Positions 26,041 to 35,383 of a stretch of DNA of 64,000 nt are shown piece by piece. Every line of letters starts with the position of its first letter. Within the stretch, counting starts at the first letter, position 1. Under the pieces are notes generated by a model, which made no database searches, was not told the DNA's origin, and saw nothing but the letters and a program-made list of their open reading frames with translations. Both the position numbers and the translations under genes were made by a program. The stretch comes from F22 sp963668535 (lineage in GTDB: Bacteria > Bacteroidota > Bacteroidia > Bacteroidales > Bacteroidaceae): positions 2,746,854 through 2,810,853 of the forward strand of contig OY764867.1 in NCBI GenBank assembly GCA_963668535.1, read 5' to 3'.

Positions 26041-27783
26041 TTAGATACCAAGATCTTTCATAACAGCTTCAATTTTCACGTCTGCTTGTGCATCAGCTTC
26101 ACGGTAAGCATCACGAGATGCACATTCACCCTTAACTTCGATGTAGAATTTGATCTTAGGTTCTGTTCCAGAAGGACGCACACTAACCTTAGAGCCATCT
26201 TCTGTGAAATACTGAAGTACGTTACTAGTAGCAGGGAAGTCCAAATCAGATTCGCTGCAATCTGCAGTATTGGTCATCTTCAAAGTTTGGTAATCTTTGA
26301 TTGTTGCCACTTTGCTACCAGCTAAACTTGCAGGAGGATTGACACGGAAGTCTTCCATCATCTGAGCGATTTCTTCTGCACCACTCTTACCCTTCTTCAC
26401 AACGCTGATACCCTTTTCTTTAGAGAAACCGTATTCTACGTAGATATCTTGAAGCATTTGGTACAAGCTCTTGCCATTGTCTTTTGCCCAAGCAGCGATT
26501 TCAGAAATCAAACAGCATGCAGAAACAGCATCTTTATCACGGCAGAAATCTTCAGCCATAAATCCGTAGCTTTCTTCACCACCACCGATATACTTCATCT
26601 GACCTTCACGAAGACGTACTTCGCGAGCAATCCACTTGAATCCAGTGTAGCAATCAAGCATTTCGATGTTGTTTTTATCAGCGATTTTCTTGATCATTTC
26701 TGTTGTTACGATAGTCTTCACGCAATATTCGTTGCCTGTCAACTTACCCAACTTCTTGTATTGAGAAAGGATATAATACAAGTAGATCATACAAGTTTGG
26801 TTACCATTAACCAATATCCACTCACCTTTATCGTCTTTGATTGAGATACCTACACGGTCTGCATCAGGATCGGATGCCATCACTAGTTCAGCATCAGTTT
26901 CTTTTGCTTTCTCAATAGCCATTGCCAATGCACTACCCACTTCAGGATTTGGAGATTCCACAGTTGGGAAGTCACCAGAGATCACATCTTGTTCTGGTAC
27001 ATTGATGATATTTTCAAATCCCCACATCTTCAATGCACGTGGAATCAATGTGATACCAGTACCATGGATAGGAGTATATACAATCTTCATATCTTTGTGA
27101 CGAGCGATGACTTCTGGCTCGATAGATACCGTTTTAACTGCATCAAGATACTTCTTATCGACATCTTCACCGATAATTTGGATAAGTTCTTTGTTGCCTT
27201 CAAACTTAATATCCTCAGTTTTTACCAAGTTTACTTCGTCGATGATACCCTTATCGTGTGGCGCCAATACTTGTGCCCCATCATCCCAATAGGCTTTATA
27301 TCCATTGTATTCTTTAGGATTGTGTGATGCAGTCAAGATAATACCACTCACGCAACCAAGTTCACGGATAGCGAAAGACATTTCTGGAGTTGGGCGTAGA
27401 TCTTCAAAAAGATACACCTTGATACCGTTTGCAGAGAAAATATTTGCAGAGATTTCTGCGAACAAACGGCTATTATTACGACAGTCATGACCCACAACAA
27501 CACTCATTTGTTTGTCTGGGAACTGCTTATTGATATAGTTAGACAAGCCCTGAGTAGCTGCACCAACAGTATAGATATTCATACGGTTTGAACCTGCACC
27601 CATAATACCACGAAGACCACCAGTACCAAATTCAAGGTCTTTATAAAAGCACTCGATTAGTTCCGTTTTGTCTTCAGCTTCAAGCATGCGTTTGATTTCC
27701 GCTTGTGTCTCAGCGTTGTAAGCAGGTGAAAGCCATTGATTGGCCTTTTCTGTTACTTGCTTGATAAGTTCTTGATTTCCCAT
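26041..27783 (-). CDS. Phosphoglucomutase/phosphomannomutase (alpha-D-phosphohexomutase)
   Basis: A 580-residue alpha-phosphohexomutase. Seen in order: FGTGGLRGIMGAGSNRMN, the phosphoserine loop GIILTASHNPKEYNGYKAYW, the metal-binding loop MASDPDADRVGISI, the sugar-specificity loop GGGEESYGF, and the phosphate-binding end VSVRPSGTEPKIKFYIEV. Interconverts sugar 1- and 6-phosphates, supplying nucleotide-sugar precursors. The loop GEESYG is the phosphoglucomutase type, but Bacteroidetes members can be bifunctional. It precedes an initiating sugar transferase and the polysaccharide region, though it has its own promoter. Confidence 0.93.
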   Translation of the reverse strand: MGNQELIKQVTEKANQWLSPAYNAETQAEIKRMLEAEDKTELIECFYKDLEFGTGGLRGIMGAGSNRMNIYTVGAATQGLSNYINKQFPDKQMSVVVGHDCRNNSRLFAEISANIFSANGIKVYLFEDLRPTPEMSFAIRELGCVSGIILTASHNPKEYNGYKAYWDDGAQVLAPHDKGIIDEVNLVKTEDIKFEGNKELIQIIGEDVDKKYLDAVKTVSIEPEVIARHKDMKIVYTPIHGTGITLIPRALKMWGFENIINVPEQDVISGDFPTVESPNPEVGSALAMAIEKAKETDAELVMASDPDADRVGISIKDDKGEWILVNGNQTCMIYLYYILSQYKKLGKLTGNEYCVKTIVTTEMIKKIADKNNIEMLDCYTGFKWIAREVRLREGQMKYIGGGEESYGFMAEDFCRDKDAVSACCLISEIAAWAKDNGKSLYQMLQDIYVEYGFSKEKGISVVKKGKSGAEEIAQMMEDFRVNPPASLAGSKVATIKDYQTLKMTNTADCSESDLDFPATSNVLQYFTEDGSKVSVRPSGTEPKIKFYIEVKGECASRDAYREADAQADVKIEAVMKDLGI

Positions 27784-27824
27784 GTATAAAATCGTTTTAT
27801 ATTATAATGATTTGTTTTGTGTCA

Positions 27825-27832
27825 CAAAGGTA
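27825..27832 (-). promoter_or_regulatory. Promoter -7 box, phosphohexomutase gene
   Basis: The reverse strand has TACCTTTG, 41 bp before the ATG. Confidence 0.5.
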
Positions 27833-27878
27833 CAAAGTATTTCGCAACTTCTCTCTTTGTGGAGGCTTTTTTTTCTGA

Positions 27879-29297
27879 TTAGTAAGCTTTTTCCTCCCCC
27901 TTCACGACATTATATATGGTAAGAAATACAATTTTAAGATCCAAAAACATCGTCCAATTTTCTAGGTACCAGATGTCACGCTCAACTCTTCCTTCCATTT
28001 CAGACAATTGTTTGGTTTCTCCACGAAATCCAGTAACTTGGGCATAGCCAGTAATCCCTGGTTTGACCAGATGTCTCACCATGTACTTACTAATCAATGC
28101 CGAATATTCTTCAGTATGTGCTAGCATGTGTGGTCGTGGACCGACCACACTCATGCTTCCTGTTAGTACATTCCAAAATTGTGGTAGTTCATCAATATTG
28201 GACTTCCGCAGGAAATTTCCCCATTTTGTTTTACGTGGGTCATTTTTAGTTGCCTGTAGTTTGTCCGCATCTTTGTTGATTTTCATACTGCGGAATTTGT
28301 AGCAATAGAAATTTTTACCATCCAAGCCTGTACGCAGCTGTTTAAAGAACAGTGGTCCAGGGGAACTCAACATCGTGCCCACCCATACTATAGGCAATAA
28401 CCATGGAAATACCAGCACGATGACCAACAGTGCAAAGAACACATCAAAGACACGCTTCGCCCATCTGTTGACGTCATTGTCTAGCGGTTCATCCCGCATC
28501 GTCAATAGCGGTACCCGATCTAAAACACTGAATTTCATACTCCGCTTAAAGTATTTATGCAGACTAGGTATAAAGAACATATGGATACAGTTCTTTTCGG
28601 CCAGTTTAACGATAGGTAATATCATCTCAGAGTATTCACTACACAGATGACTATAGATGCGATCCACCTCCACTTTATGCTCCATAAACCACGGATACAT
28701 GCTGTTAAGATCTCCCAAATAATTCAAGCCCTCTGGTTCATCTTCCATAGGAGTTTCTGCAAAATACCCCATAGCTTTCAAACCAGTAAATGGATTTAAA
28801 TTGGTGGTATCAAATAGACGACGTATACTCTTTGAATTGCCTAAGAACACGATATTTCGGTTGTTCCCCCCTACCTCACGGTAAACATGCAGCACACCTC
28901 GTACGATTATGCGCCAAGTTAAGATAGCACAGGCTTCTATGAGTAAAAGATACACGATAGGTTCAATCATTTGGTCTATATGTGCCACGACAAGAAATGA
29001 AAGCACAAAGAAAATACCACTCCACCAGATAATTATACCGAATATCTTACGCAACATCTGGGCAGCTCGACCAAATCGAATCTTATAACTATAGTTGCGC
29101 TGCATGCCACTTAAGAAGTAGCTCACATTATACAAAACAAGGAGTCGTAAATTGGAGATACAAACTTCTTCTATGCTCATTCGATCAATAAACATAAAAA
29201 AGAGAATGAAAACAGCATTGCCCACTAAGACATCTCCTAGTGCTGTTAAGAAAGGAATGACAGTGCTTGTTCCATGTTTCGATTCTCGGCTATCCAT
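27879..29297 (-). CDS. Initiating undecaprenyl-phosphate sugar-1-phosphate transferase (WcaJ-like)
   Basis: A 472-residue polyprenyl phosphoglycosyltransferase of the large WcaJ/CapM form. N-terminal part: four hydrophobic segments (VLVGNAVFILFFMFI, SGIFFVLSFLVVAHI and others) and a Rossmann-like domain (NIVFLGNSKSIRRLFDT). C-terminal catalytic part (~275-472): RVFDVFFALLVIVLVFPWLLPIV helix, FYCYKFRSMKINKD, KSNIDELPQFWNVLTGSMSVVGPRP, and LVKPGITGYAQVTGFRGET. It loads the first sugar phosphate onto undecaprenyl phosphate at the inner membrane to begin a capsule or exopolysaccharide unit. The locus also holds a WecA-like enzyme, so there are two initiating enzymes. It is monocistronic and has its own TATATTTG promoter. 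Confidence 0.92.
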   Translation of the reverse strand: MDSRESKHGTSTVIPFLTALGDVLVGNAVFILFFMFIDRMSIEEVCISNLRLLVLYNVSYFLSGMQRNYSYKIRFGRAAQMLRKIFGIIIWWSGIFFVLSFLVVAHIDQMIEPIVYLLLIEACAILTWRIIVRGVLHVYREVGGNNRNIVFLGNSKSIRRLFDTTNLNPFTGLKAMGYFAETPMEDEPEGLNYLGDLNSMYPWFMEHKVEVDRIYSHLCSEYSEMILPIVKLAEKNCIHMFFIPSLHKYFKRSMKFSVLDRVPLLTMRDEPLDNDVNRWAKRVFDVFFALLVIVLVFPWLLPIVWVGTMLSSPGPLFFKQLRTGLDGKNFYCYKFRSMKINKDADKLQATKNDPRKTKWGNFLRKSNIDELPQFWNVLTGSMSVVGPRPHMLAHTEEYSALISKYMVRHLVKPGITGYAQVTGFRGETKQLSEMEGRVERDIWYLENWTMFLDLKIVFLTIYNVVKGEEKAY

Positions 29298-29358
29298 AAA
29301 TACTAGTTAAAAGGTTATACGCTTGTGGTTCATCTCCTCACAAACTCACAATTGCAGA

Positions 29359-29366
29359 CAAATATA
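29359..29366 (-). promoter_or_regulatory. Promoter -7 box, WcaJ-like gene
   Basis: The reverse strand has TATATTTG, with TTTG 20 bp upstream, 61 bp before the ATG. Confidence 0.6.
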
Positions 29367-29418
29367 CTAGCAACCTTTTAAAAAACCAAAGATTGCTGGT
29401 ATTTTAAGAATTATAAAA

Positions 29419-29492
29419 CACCTCCCATATTGAAGTGTATTTCTTTACTATGATACATATCATACAGAAAATACAGTTCAATAAGAGAGGTG
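29419..29492 (-). terminator. Long interrupted hairpin after pullulanase gene
   Basis: Outer arms CACCTC/GAGGTG, inner arms TTGAA-TGTATTT/AAATACA-TTCAA, and a central ATGATA/TATCAT. It lies just after the pullulanase stop and probably ends that transcript, but it is longer and more interrupted than a normal terminator. Confidence 0.55.
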
Positions 29493-29541
29493 TATTGAGT
29501 CCATTTATTTTTTGTAACAGACTGATAATGACTACTTTCGT

Positions 29542-32241
29542 TTACATTTTAACAACATCTTGACTCGTGTTTACCCAGATATACAGTGAGGTAGCAGCCA
29601 TAGGCACATCAATGGTCTGATCCCCATGTATCTGTTTTAGTTTTTTTGGTCCTTTTACACCTTCTTTGTAATTGACGGCCTGGGTTGTAGCAATTAATCG
29701 CCATTGTCCAGCAGGGAAATGCACTTCTTTAAAAGCAGTCTTCTTTTGCCCTGCATGTATTAAAACCATGACTTTGTTGTCTACACAGTATCCAAGTAAG
29801 CTATTATCTTGTGGAGTGATCCATGCATAATATCCTTCTGGTACAGCATCCGCTACACGAAAGACTGCCCCATATGATGATAAACGGAATGCATTTAACC
29901 CCTTCCAAAATGCAAGCATATTATCATAATCATTTGAATTATGCTTCGTCGGTTTTTGCCCTACTGTTTTCCAAACAAATTCATTCGCTTTACGCATGTT
30001 ATATGTGTCTCTGTACCCATGCATATACACCTTAAAACCAGCCTTTGTTTGTTTCACGACCTCCTTCAATGGTGCCGATGCTTTGCTGCGCATAATTTCA
30101 GATCCTCCATGCGTTACGATAGGGCCTAGCGTCGTGTACAATAACGTCGTTGCAATTTTGTATTCATCTTGATCTACCGATGTGCGCCCATCAAAATGAT
30201 CCCCACCAAACTGATCGGCTAAGGCGAAGTTGTCGTGAATATCGAGGTAACTAATGCCCGATAATGGCGTCTTATCATCCTTAAACTTATTGGCAAGTCC
30301 TTTCATCACAAGAGGTCTATCGGTAAATTTACCACCAGACCATCCTCTGTCCTTCAATTTGTCTTTTAGTTCAAACACTGGACCTTTATAGGCACCACGA
30401 GAGTCGTCTTGAAAGAAAGTTATAGGTGCATCCTCTTTATACCAATCCCAATCAGGATTTGCTTCATAATTTGGATCATTCGATCCAATCCATGCTTCAC
30501 CATAGACGATCTTATCTTGACCAATTTGCGCTTTCAGTGCCGTCAAAGTTTGTTGATCCACCTGTCCAGCCAAATCAATACGGAATCCATCTACACCGAA
30601 CTCATTGATGAAAGACTTACACTGATCGACCAACCATCGTTGAGTCATCGGACGATTCTCTGTTTTCACCTCATTACCATACGCCCCAAGATGTTTAAAA
30701 TCTTTAGTTCGATAATAATACTGCATATCAATTCCATTGAAATTGAAAAACCAAGAATTACCATCCATATTCTCCGCTGTATGGTTAGGCACCATATCAA
30801 TAATCACGGCAATACCTTTATCGTGAAAAGCTTGAACTAAATCTCTAAATTCATTGCGTTCTTGACCTGGTGTAGTTCCTTTGGTTCTATATCTAGATTC
30901 TACAGCCATCGCAAACGATGTTCTATATCCCCACTGATAGTTCTCTTCCGAGATACCTTGACTAATCATGTATTTATCATTTTTGAACGATGCTTTCCAA
31001 TCATCAGTTGGGAACTGTACATACTCTTGTACTGGCATCAGATGCACCACATTGATACCAAGATCTACTAGATAGTCAAAACCGATTTTTCGACCTCGAC
31101 TATTTGTCAGTCCAGGCATCGTCATCGCCTTGAAAGTTCCCTTTAATTTCTTTGAGACAGGCAACTGATCCGTAAAGTCCTGTACATGCACCTCATATGC
31201 TATCACATCTTGCATCTTGGGTATGCCATGCACAAGCGGAGTCGCCGGAGTCGTTTTGTGCCAAATACGACACTTACCCCAAGTATCGTCACTAACACGT
31301 GCATATGGATCATTGATATGTACATGGGTTGTTTCATAAAAATGATTACCTGGTTCATCAGCTCCATGTACCGTAAAATCATAGTAGACACCATGAAGAT
31401 CTTCCTGTACTGCATATTCCCAAACGCCCTCATGATCTTCTACCATGTTGACTGCTTGATAGGCTTTTTTATCCAATCGGCCAGCATATAAGTATAATTT
31501 GACAGAATCAGCACGAGGAGCAAATAGACGCACCGTTGTCTGTCCATCCTCCACATTAGCCCCTAACTCCTTAGTGGAATAAGTATCGCGAAACCAGCCA
31601 TCAAAGCTGCAATTGGTTTTCAAACCTTGTGCAGGAATTTCTAGGAAATAAACATGCTTTTTATTAAGCGGCACCACTGGTCTGATAATAACTGACGTAG
31701 CACTATTAGGTAGTACACCCGCAACAGGAATCACTTTTCCTCTAGCATCCGTAATGCGATATGCATCTGCTACCAACGGCCTATTTTGGCTCACTTCAGC
31801 CCAGATCAATCCTTGTGCAGTTAATTCTGCACTAAATGACGTTCCTTTGGCCTTTTTCATGAAGACTAAGTTGCCATCTTTTATATTTTCAGCGACCGCA
31901 GCAGGCGCAAGCCACTCCCCATCATCCACACGATACTTAAATGGAGTATTGGGTTTAATGACTGCGAAGTCTGTGTTATCTATCGTCAATAACCACTGTT
32001 GCCCTGTTTTCTTGAGGAACCACTCCTTTTTATCAGCCGATGCGTCCCAGCCTCTAAAGTCGCCAGTTACAAACACTTTCTTAGGGGTGACATCATACAA
32101 TGCTTCATCAAAGATAAACGTTACCTTATCGCCCATAACGGCATAGCCTTGCTTCAGTTGATCACCAGTAAACGATTGTGCGCTTACATACCCGATACAG
32201 CATAACGCCATCAGTAGGCATGATGTAATAAATCTATTCAT
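29542..32241 (-). CDS. pulA: Secreted type I pullulanase (GH13)
   Basis: An 899-residue protein. Signal peptide ~1-21 (FITSCLLMALCCIGYVSA). Then two beta-sandwich modules: one like CBM48/E-set (VTFIFDEALY...FVTGDFRGWD) and a second ending near the start of the GH13 barrel. The barrel has YEVHVQDFT, GVTHL-like LGINVVHLMPVQEY, YQWGY, IDMVPNHTAE, the nucleophile Asp in VDGFRIDLAG, the acid Glu in VYGEAWIGS and the third Asp in YLDIHDNFALAD. This is the pullulanase/glycogen-debranching order and cleaves alpha-1,6 bonds in pullulan or branched starch. No SusC/SusD partner is present. The ATG at 32241 begins the signal peptide; a longer frame from 32265 adds only 8 residues. Confidence 0.9.
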   Translation of the reverse strand: MNRFITSCLLMALCCIGYVSAQSFTGDQLKQGYAVMGDKVTFIFDEALYDVTPKKVFVTGDFRGWDASADKKEWFLKKTGQQWLLTIDNTDFAVIKPNTPFKYRVDDGEWLAPAAVAENIKDGNLVFMKKAKGTSFSAELTAQGLIWAEVSQNRPLVADAYRITDARGKVIPVAGVLPNSATSVIIRPVVPLNKKHVYFLEIPAQGLKTNCSFDGWFRDTYSTKELGANVEDGQTTVRLFAPRADSVKLYLYAGRLDKKAYQAVNMVEDHEGVWEYAVQEDLHGVYYDFTVHGADEPGNHFYETTHVHINDPYARVSDDTWGKCRIWHKTTPATPLVHGIPKMQDVIAYEVHVQDFTDQLPVSKKLKGTFKAMTMPGLTNSRGRKIGFDYLVDLGINVVHLMPVQEYVQFPTDDWKASFKNDKYMISQGISEENYQWGYRTSFAMAVESRYRTKGTTPGQERNEFRDLVQAFHDKGIAVIIDMVPNHTAENMDGNSWFFNFNGIDMQYYYRTKDFKHLGAYGNEVKTENRPMTQRWLVDQCKSFINEFGVDGFRIDLAGQVDQQTLTALKAQIGQDKIVYGEAWIGSNDPNYEANPDWDWYKEDAPITFFQDDSRGAYKGPVFELKDKLKDRGWSGGKFTDRPLVMKGLANKFKDDKTPLSGISYLDIHDNFALADQFGGDHFDGRTSVDQDEYKIATTLLYTTLGPIVTHGGSEIMRSKASAPLKEVVKQTKAGFKVYMHGYRDTYNMRKANEFVWKTVGQKPTKHNSNDYDNMLAFWKGLNAFRLSSYGAVFRVADAVPEGYYAWITPQDNSLLGYCVDNKVMVLIHAGQKKTAFKEVHFPAGQWRLIATTQAVNYKEGVKGPKKLKQIHGDQTIDVPMAATSLYIWVNTSQDVVKM

Positions 32242-32288
32242 ATTAGAATATAATGAGGTTAACAAAAGTCTATAATTCTATCAAGTAA

Positions 32289-32296
32289 CAAATATA
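32289..32296 (-). promoter_or_regulatory. Promoter -7 box, pullulanase gene
   Basis: The reverse strand has TATATTTG, 47 bp before the pulA ATG, with a TTG about 20 bp upstream. Confidence 0.5.
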
Positions 32297-32389
32297 CAAT
32301 ATATCTTACATATCTGCCAATATACAAAAGCGATACCTATTCCCCCACTCCGCAAACGTTGTCAAAACAATCTTCACATACATATAAAA

Positions 32390-32425
32390 ATCTCCTGTGC
32401 CTATCTAGTAATAGCCACAGGAGAT
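32390..32425 (-). terminator. Terminator after the BtuG-like gene
   Basis: A 10-bp stem (ATCTCCTGTG/CACAGGAGAT) followed on the reverse strand by TTTTTATATG. Confidence 0.8.
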
Positions 32426-32456
32426 CCCCCTTTTATATCATATATACACTATACGT

Positions 32457-33827
32457 TTAGTTCGGAGTTACATCTACTCTGTAATCAACAAAACGCACAC
32501 AATTAGGATTAACAGCATTGACACCATCAGGAGTCAATTCAAAGTTCTTCACTAATTCACCTTCTTCGTTCATCCAAAGTACCCAACCAGACTGATCCAA
32601 CAAGAACACATCATTGTTTGAAGGATCGACAGCCAAGTCATAAGGCGACTGTAGATGATAACCGCTTGGTTCAGAACTATCTAGATAATCGGTTACTTCA
32701 TCAGTTGCTAAATTCAAACGCTTGTATTCAGTCTGATAGGTCATATAGCTGAAATGATAGCAATACACATACTTGTCTGTGACAGTCATCTTGCTACACG
32801 TAAAATCTTCATAACTAGCCAACACTTCTTTGTTGGTATAGTCGATTTCGTACAAATGGGCATCCACTGAAGTCCAGTTGCCCCAACAACTCAAAAACAG
32901 ACGCTTATCTTTTGTGACACGTAAGCGATTAGGATTTTGTGGAACTGTAATCGTCCCTGTTTCCTCTTCAGAATCTAGAGAGACAACAGACAGTGTAGTA
33001 CCAGAACCACCAAAAGAATCCCCCTTGTTCCCTGAGTTTGCCACATACAAATTGTTATCAATACGCACGATGTTTTCAGAGAAAGCACCTGAAAGAGCGA
33101 TATTTTTTGTAATCTCCAGAGAAGTGGTATCCATTACAGCCACTCCATTCATGTAGGTAGACATATATACTTTTCCGTTGGCCCCCACAGCAAAACGAGG
33201 TTGTGTCTTTTCTGCAAAACTAACCTCTTTAATTAGTTTACCCGTTACAGCATTCATCACAACGACTTTATCTGATACATTGACAAGCACATACGCTTTA
33301 CTACCATATACCAACAGATCTTGTGCTGTATCGCCCAATTTTGCTCCTTCATTTTGAGAGATAAAGAACTGGCAATCCAATGATCCATCCATAAAATTAT
33401 ACATCGCCAATCGAGAATCTGCCTTGTTCATACGACCTTCTCCAAGAATATACATCATGCGATGATCTTCATATACCTTAGGAGCTTGCGTAATAGTCAA
33501 CACAGTGGGTTCTACCGTTTTACGAGTAGAAGTGATCGTCACTGTTGCTGTACGAGCCACTTCTCCCATATTCTCAGTAGCTGTAAGAATCACCGAGTGC
33601 TCCGAAACACTTCGAGTTGTCTTATAGCTCAACCAAGAGGTACTAGCTTCGTCGATCGTTACATAAGCATCTGTATTTGCTTCAAACGGAATGTCAATAT
33701 CCCCTCCTGCATTTTTTACGCTGATAGGCGCTGTGTCTAATACAGTCAATACTCCCTTTTCATCATCACTACACGATACACATGCCACTGCACACAGCAC
33801 CGCAACCACCAATTGCTTCAATTTCAT
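32457..33827 (-). CDS. BACON/beta-propeller lipoprotein, BtuG-like B12 capture protein
   Basis: A 456-residue lipoprotein. Signal peptide with lipobox AVACVSCSDDE (Cys ~20), then acidic residues right after the Cys, which in Bacteroidetes directs lipoproteins to the cell surface. Residues ~25-115 are a BACON domain (ISVKNAGGDIDIPFEAN...SWLSYKT...ARTATVTITS). The rest (~125-450) is a YVTN/YncE-type beta-propeller with repeats such as AYVLVNVSDKVVVMNAVTGKLIKEV and VYMSTYMNGVAVMDTTSLE. The gene sits behind a cobalamin riboswitch, which points to vitamin B12. BtuG proteins of Bacteroides are surface beta-propeller lipoproteins that bind B12 and hand it to BtuB; this fits, although BtuG is not usually described with a BACON domain, and no BtuB is next to it. 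BtuG identity is inference from architecture plus riboswitch. Confidence 0.75.
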   Translation of the reverse strand: MKLKQLVVAVLCAVACVSCSDDEKGVLTVLDTAPISVKNAGGDIDIPFEANTDAYVTIDEASTSWLSYKTTRSVSEHSVILTATENMGEVARTATVTITSTRKTVEPTVLTITQAPKVYEDHRMMYILGEGRMNKADSRLAMYNFMDGSLDCQFFISQNEGAKLGDTAQDLLVYGSKAYVLVNVSDKVVVMNAVTGKLIKEVSFAEKTQPRFAVGANGKVYMSTYMNGVAVMDTTSLEITKNIALSGAFSENIVRIDNNLYVANSGNKGDSFGGSGTTLSVVSLDSEEETGTITVPQNPNRLRVTKDKRLFLSCWGNWTSVDAHLYEIDYTNKEVLASYEDFTCSKMTVTDKYVYCYHFSYMTYQTEYKRLNLATDEVTDYLDSSEPSGYHLQSPYDLAVDPSNNDVFLLDQSGWVLWMNEEGELVKNFELTPDGVNAVNPNCVRFVDYRVDVTPN

Positions 33828-33927
33828 TGTTTTGTCATTTTAGTATAATAAATAATCGAGACAGATATACTAATGATACCTATCCATCTTTTTTATCGTC
33901 CCTAAAATCAATAATAAACAGTCATGA

Positions 33928-33950
33928 GGAGCCTAGAAGATACCTGCTCC
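33928..33950 (-). promoter_or_regulatory. Riboswitch expression-platform hairpin
   Basis: GGAGC/GCTCC arms in the leader of the BtuG-like gene. The loop carries GCAGGTAT (read on the reverse strand, 33947-33940), an 8-base complement of ATACCTGC in the B12 box (34010-34003). The two pairings exclude each other, as expected for a switch. Confidence 0.5.
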
Positions 33951-33998
33951 AAGAATCACGACACCCATTTTCCCGTAGGCTGTTTGATTAATGATTCA

Positions 33999-34182
33999 TT
34001 TGGCAGGTATTCTGACTCAATTCACCCTTTGTCTCCTTCCCATATTCGTCAACCTACTCTCCACAGAGTACAATCAACTAAAACACAGTGGTTTCTGACA
34101 AAGTGCTGCTTGACAAGCAAGCTGAATTTTACAGCAGCGGGCACTGTTACCGGTTTACACGGTATTCCCTATTAGGCTATAA
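33999..34182 (-). promoter_or_regulatory. Cobalamin (AdoCbl) riboswitch
   Basis: Read on the reverse strand: the 5' element GGGAATACCGTGTAAACCGG, then AACAGTGCCCGCTGCTGTAA (the conserved 'CCCGC.ACTGT' core), several stem arms, and the B12 box GAGTCAGAATACCTGCCAAA at the 3' end. These are the conserved parts of the cobalamin riboswitch in the right order and spacing. It starts about 20 bp after a TATCTTTG promoter and lies ~170 nt before the lipoprotein start. Such switches usually lower expression of B12 uptake genes when B12 is plentiful. Confidence 0.92.
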
Positions 34183-34199
34183 AAGCACCAAAATTGGCA

Positions 34200-34207
34200 C
34201 AAAGATA
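34200..34207 (-). promoter_or_regulatory. Promoter -7 box, riboswitch transcript
   Basis: The reverse strand has TATCTTTG immediately upstream of the cobalamin riboswitch. Confidence 0.7.
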
Positions 34208-34252
34208 CACATATCTATTAAATAACAAACAATATTTTACTTTTTATGTTGC

Positions 34253-35383
34253 TTAGTCCTTTGCAGGCAGTTGCTTGAGTAAGGTATTCAACACTCGTTT
34301 AAGCTTCTTATCATCTAAGTCGGCATAAATAGGAAGACAGATAACAGAATCTGCTATCTTATGGGCTACAGGCAAATTGACAGGATCACTAGATGGTAAA
34401 CCTTTATAATCAATAAAATCACTAATCAATGGATAAAAATAACGCCTACCAAAAACACCCTCTTCGCGCATTCTAAAATACAAGTCATCGCGACTAATTC
34501 CCAAAACCTCTTCATCAATAAAAATTGGGAAATAAGAATAATTATGTGCTACTCCAGGCATATCACCCAGATAACGAATACCAGGGATGGTACCCAATAC
34601 TTCCCGGTATTGCCGTGCTATTTCTTTTCTTCTAGCTATCGCCTTAGCCACCAATTTAAGATTCAAAAGTCCGTATGCCGCACGCACCTCATCCATCTTA
34701 CTATTGATGCCAGGTGCCACCACAGTCACTTCATCAGCGAAACCAAAATTTTTCAGATAGTCAATCCGTTTTTTCGTCGATTCGCTACCGACCACTAAGG
34801 CCCCTCCTTCTATCGTATTGAAAACCTTTGTGGCATGAAAACTCAATGTCGACATATCCCCCTCAAGCAATATAGATCGTCCATCGACAGTTACCCCAAA
34901 CGCATGTGCTGCATCATAAATCACCTTCAAGCCATACTTATCAGCAATAGCTTGAATACGCTTCGTATCGCAAGGCATTCCATATACATGCACAGGCATT
35001 ATAGCCGTTGTTCTTGGAGTAATTGCAGCCTCTATTCTATCAGGATCTATATTGCATGTCACGGGATCAATATCCACAAATACAGGCGTAATACCATTCC
35101 ACCACAAAGCATGCGTAGTGGCCACAAAGCTAAATGGAGTTGTGATCACTTCGCCAGAAAGTTTCAGTGCTTGAATAGCCGTAATCAAAGGCAACGTACC
35201 ATTGGTAAATACACTTAGATAATCTACACCTAGATATTTCGTGATTTTCTTTTCAAATTTACGATGGTAGTACCCGTTGTTTGTCAACCATTCCCTATCC
35301 CATATATCTTTTAGAACTTCATGAAAATCTTCCAAATCAGGCATCAATGGAGACGTCACATAAATATTTTTCTTACACTTCAT
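34253..35383 (-). CDS. DegT/DnrJ/EryC1/StrS sugar aminotransferase
   Basis: A 376-residue PLP enzyme of fold type I. Seen: the N-terminal REWLTNNGYYHRKFEKKI (the '..LtnG....fE..' family start), FTNGTLPLITAIQAL, VITTPFSFVATTHAL, VIYDAAHAFGV (PLP-pyridine Asp region), and the Schiff-base Lys in FHATKVFNTIEGGALV. It transfers an amino group, usually from glutamate, to a nucleotide keto-sugar, making an amino-deoxy-sugar for the polysaccharide. It is last in the wecG-wecA-like-aminotransferase set, overlapping the previous gene by 4 bp (translational coupling). The exact sugar cannot be told. Confidence 0.92.
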   Translation of the reverse strand: MKCKKNIYVTSPLMPDLEDFHEVLKDIWDREWLTNNGYYHRKFEKKITKYLGVDYLSVFTNGTLPLITAIQALKLSGEVITTPFSFVATTHALWWNGITPVFVDIDPVTCNIDPDRIEAAITPRTTAIMPVHVYGMPCDTKRIQAIADKYGLKVIYDAAHAFGVTVDGRSILLEGDMSTLSFHATKVFNTIEGGALVVGSESTKKRIDYLKNFGFADEVTVVAPGINSKMDEVRAAYGLLNLKLVAKAIARRKEIARQYREVLGTIPGIRYLGDMPGVAHNYSYFPIFIDEEVLGISRDDLYFRMREEGVFGRRYFYPLISDFIDYKGLPSSDPVNLPVAHKIADSVICLPIYADLDDKKLKRVLNTLLKQLPAKD

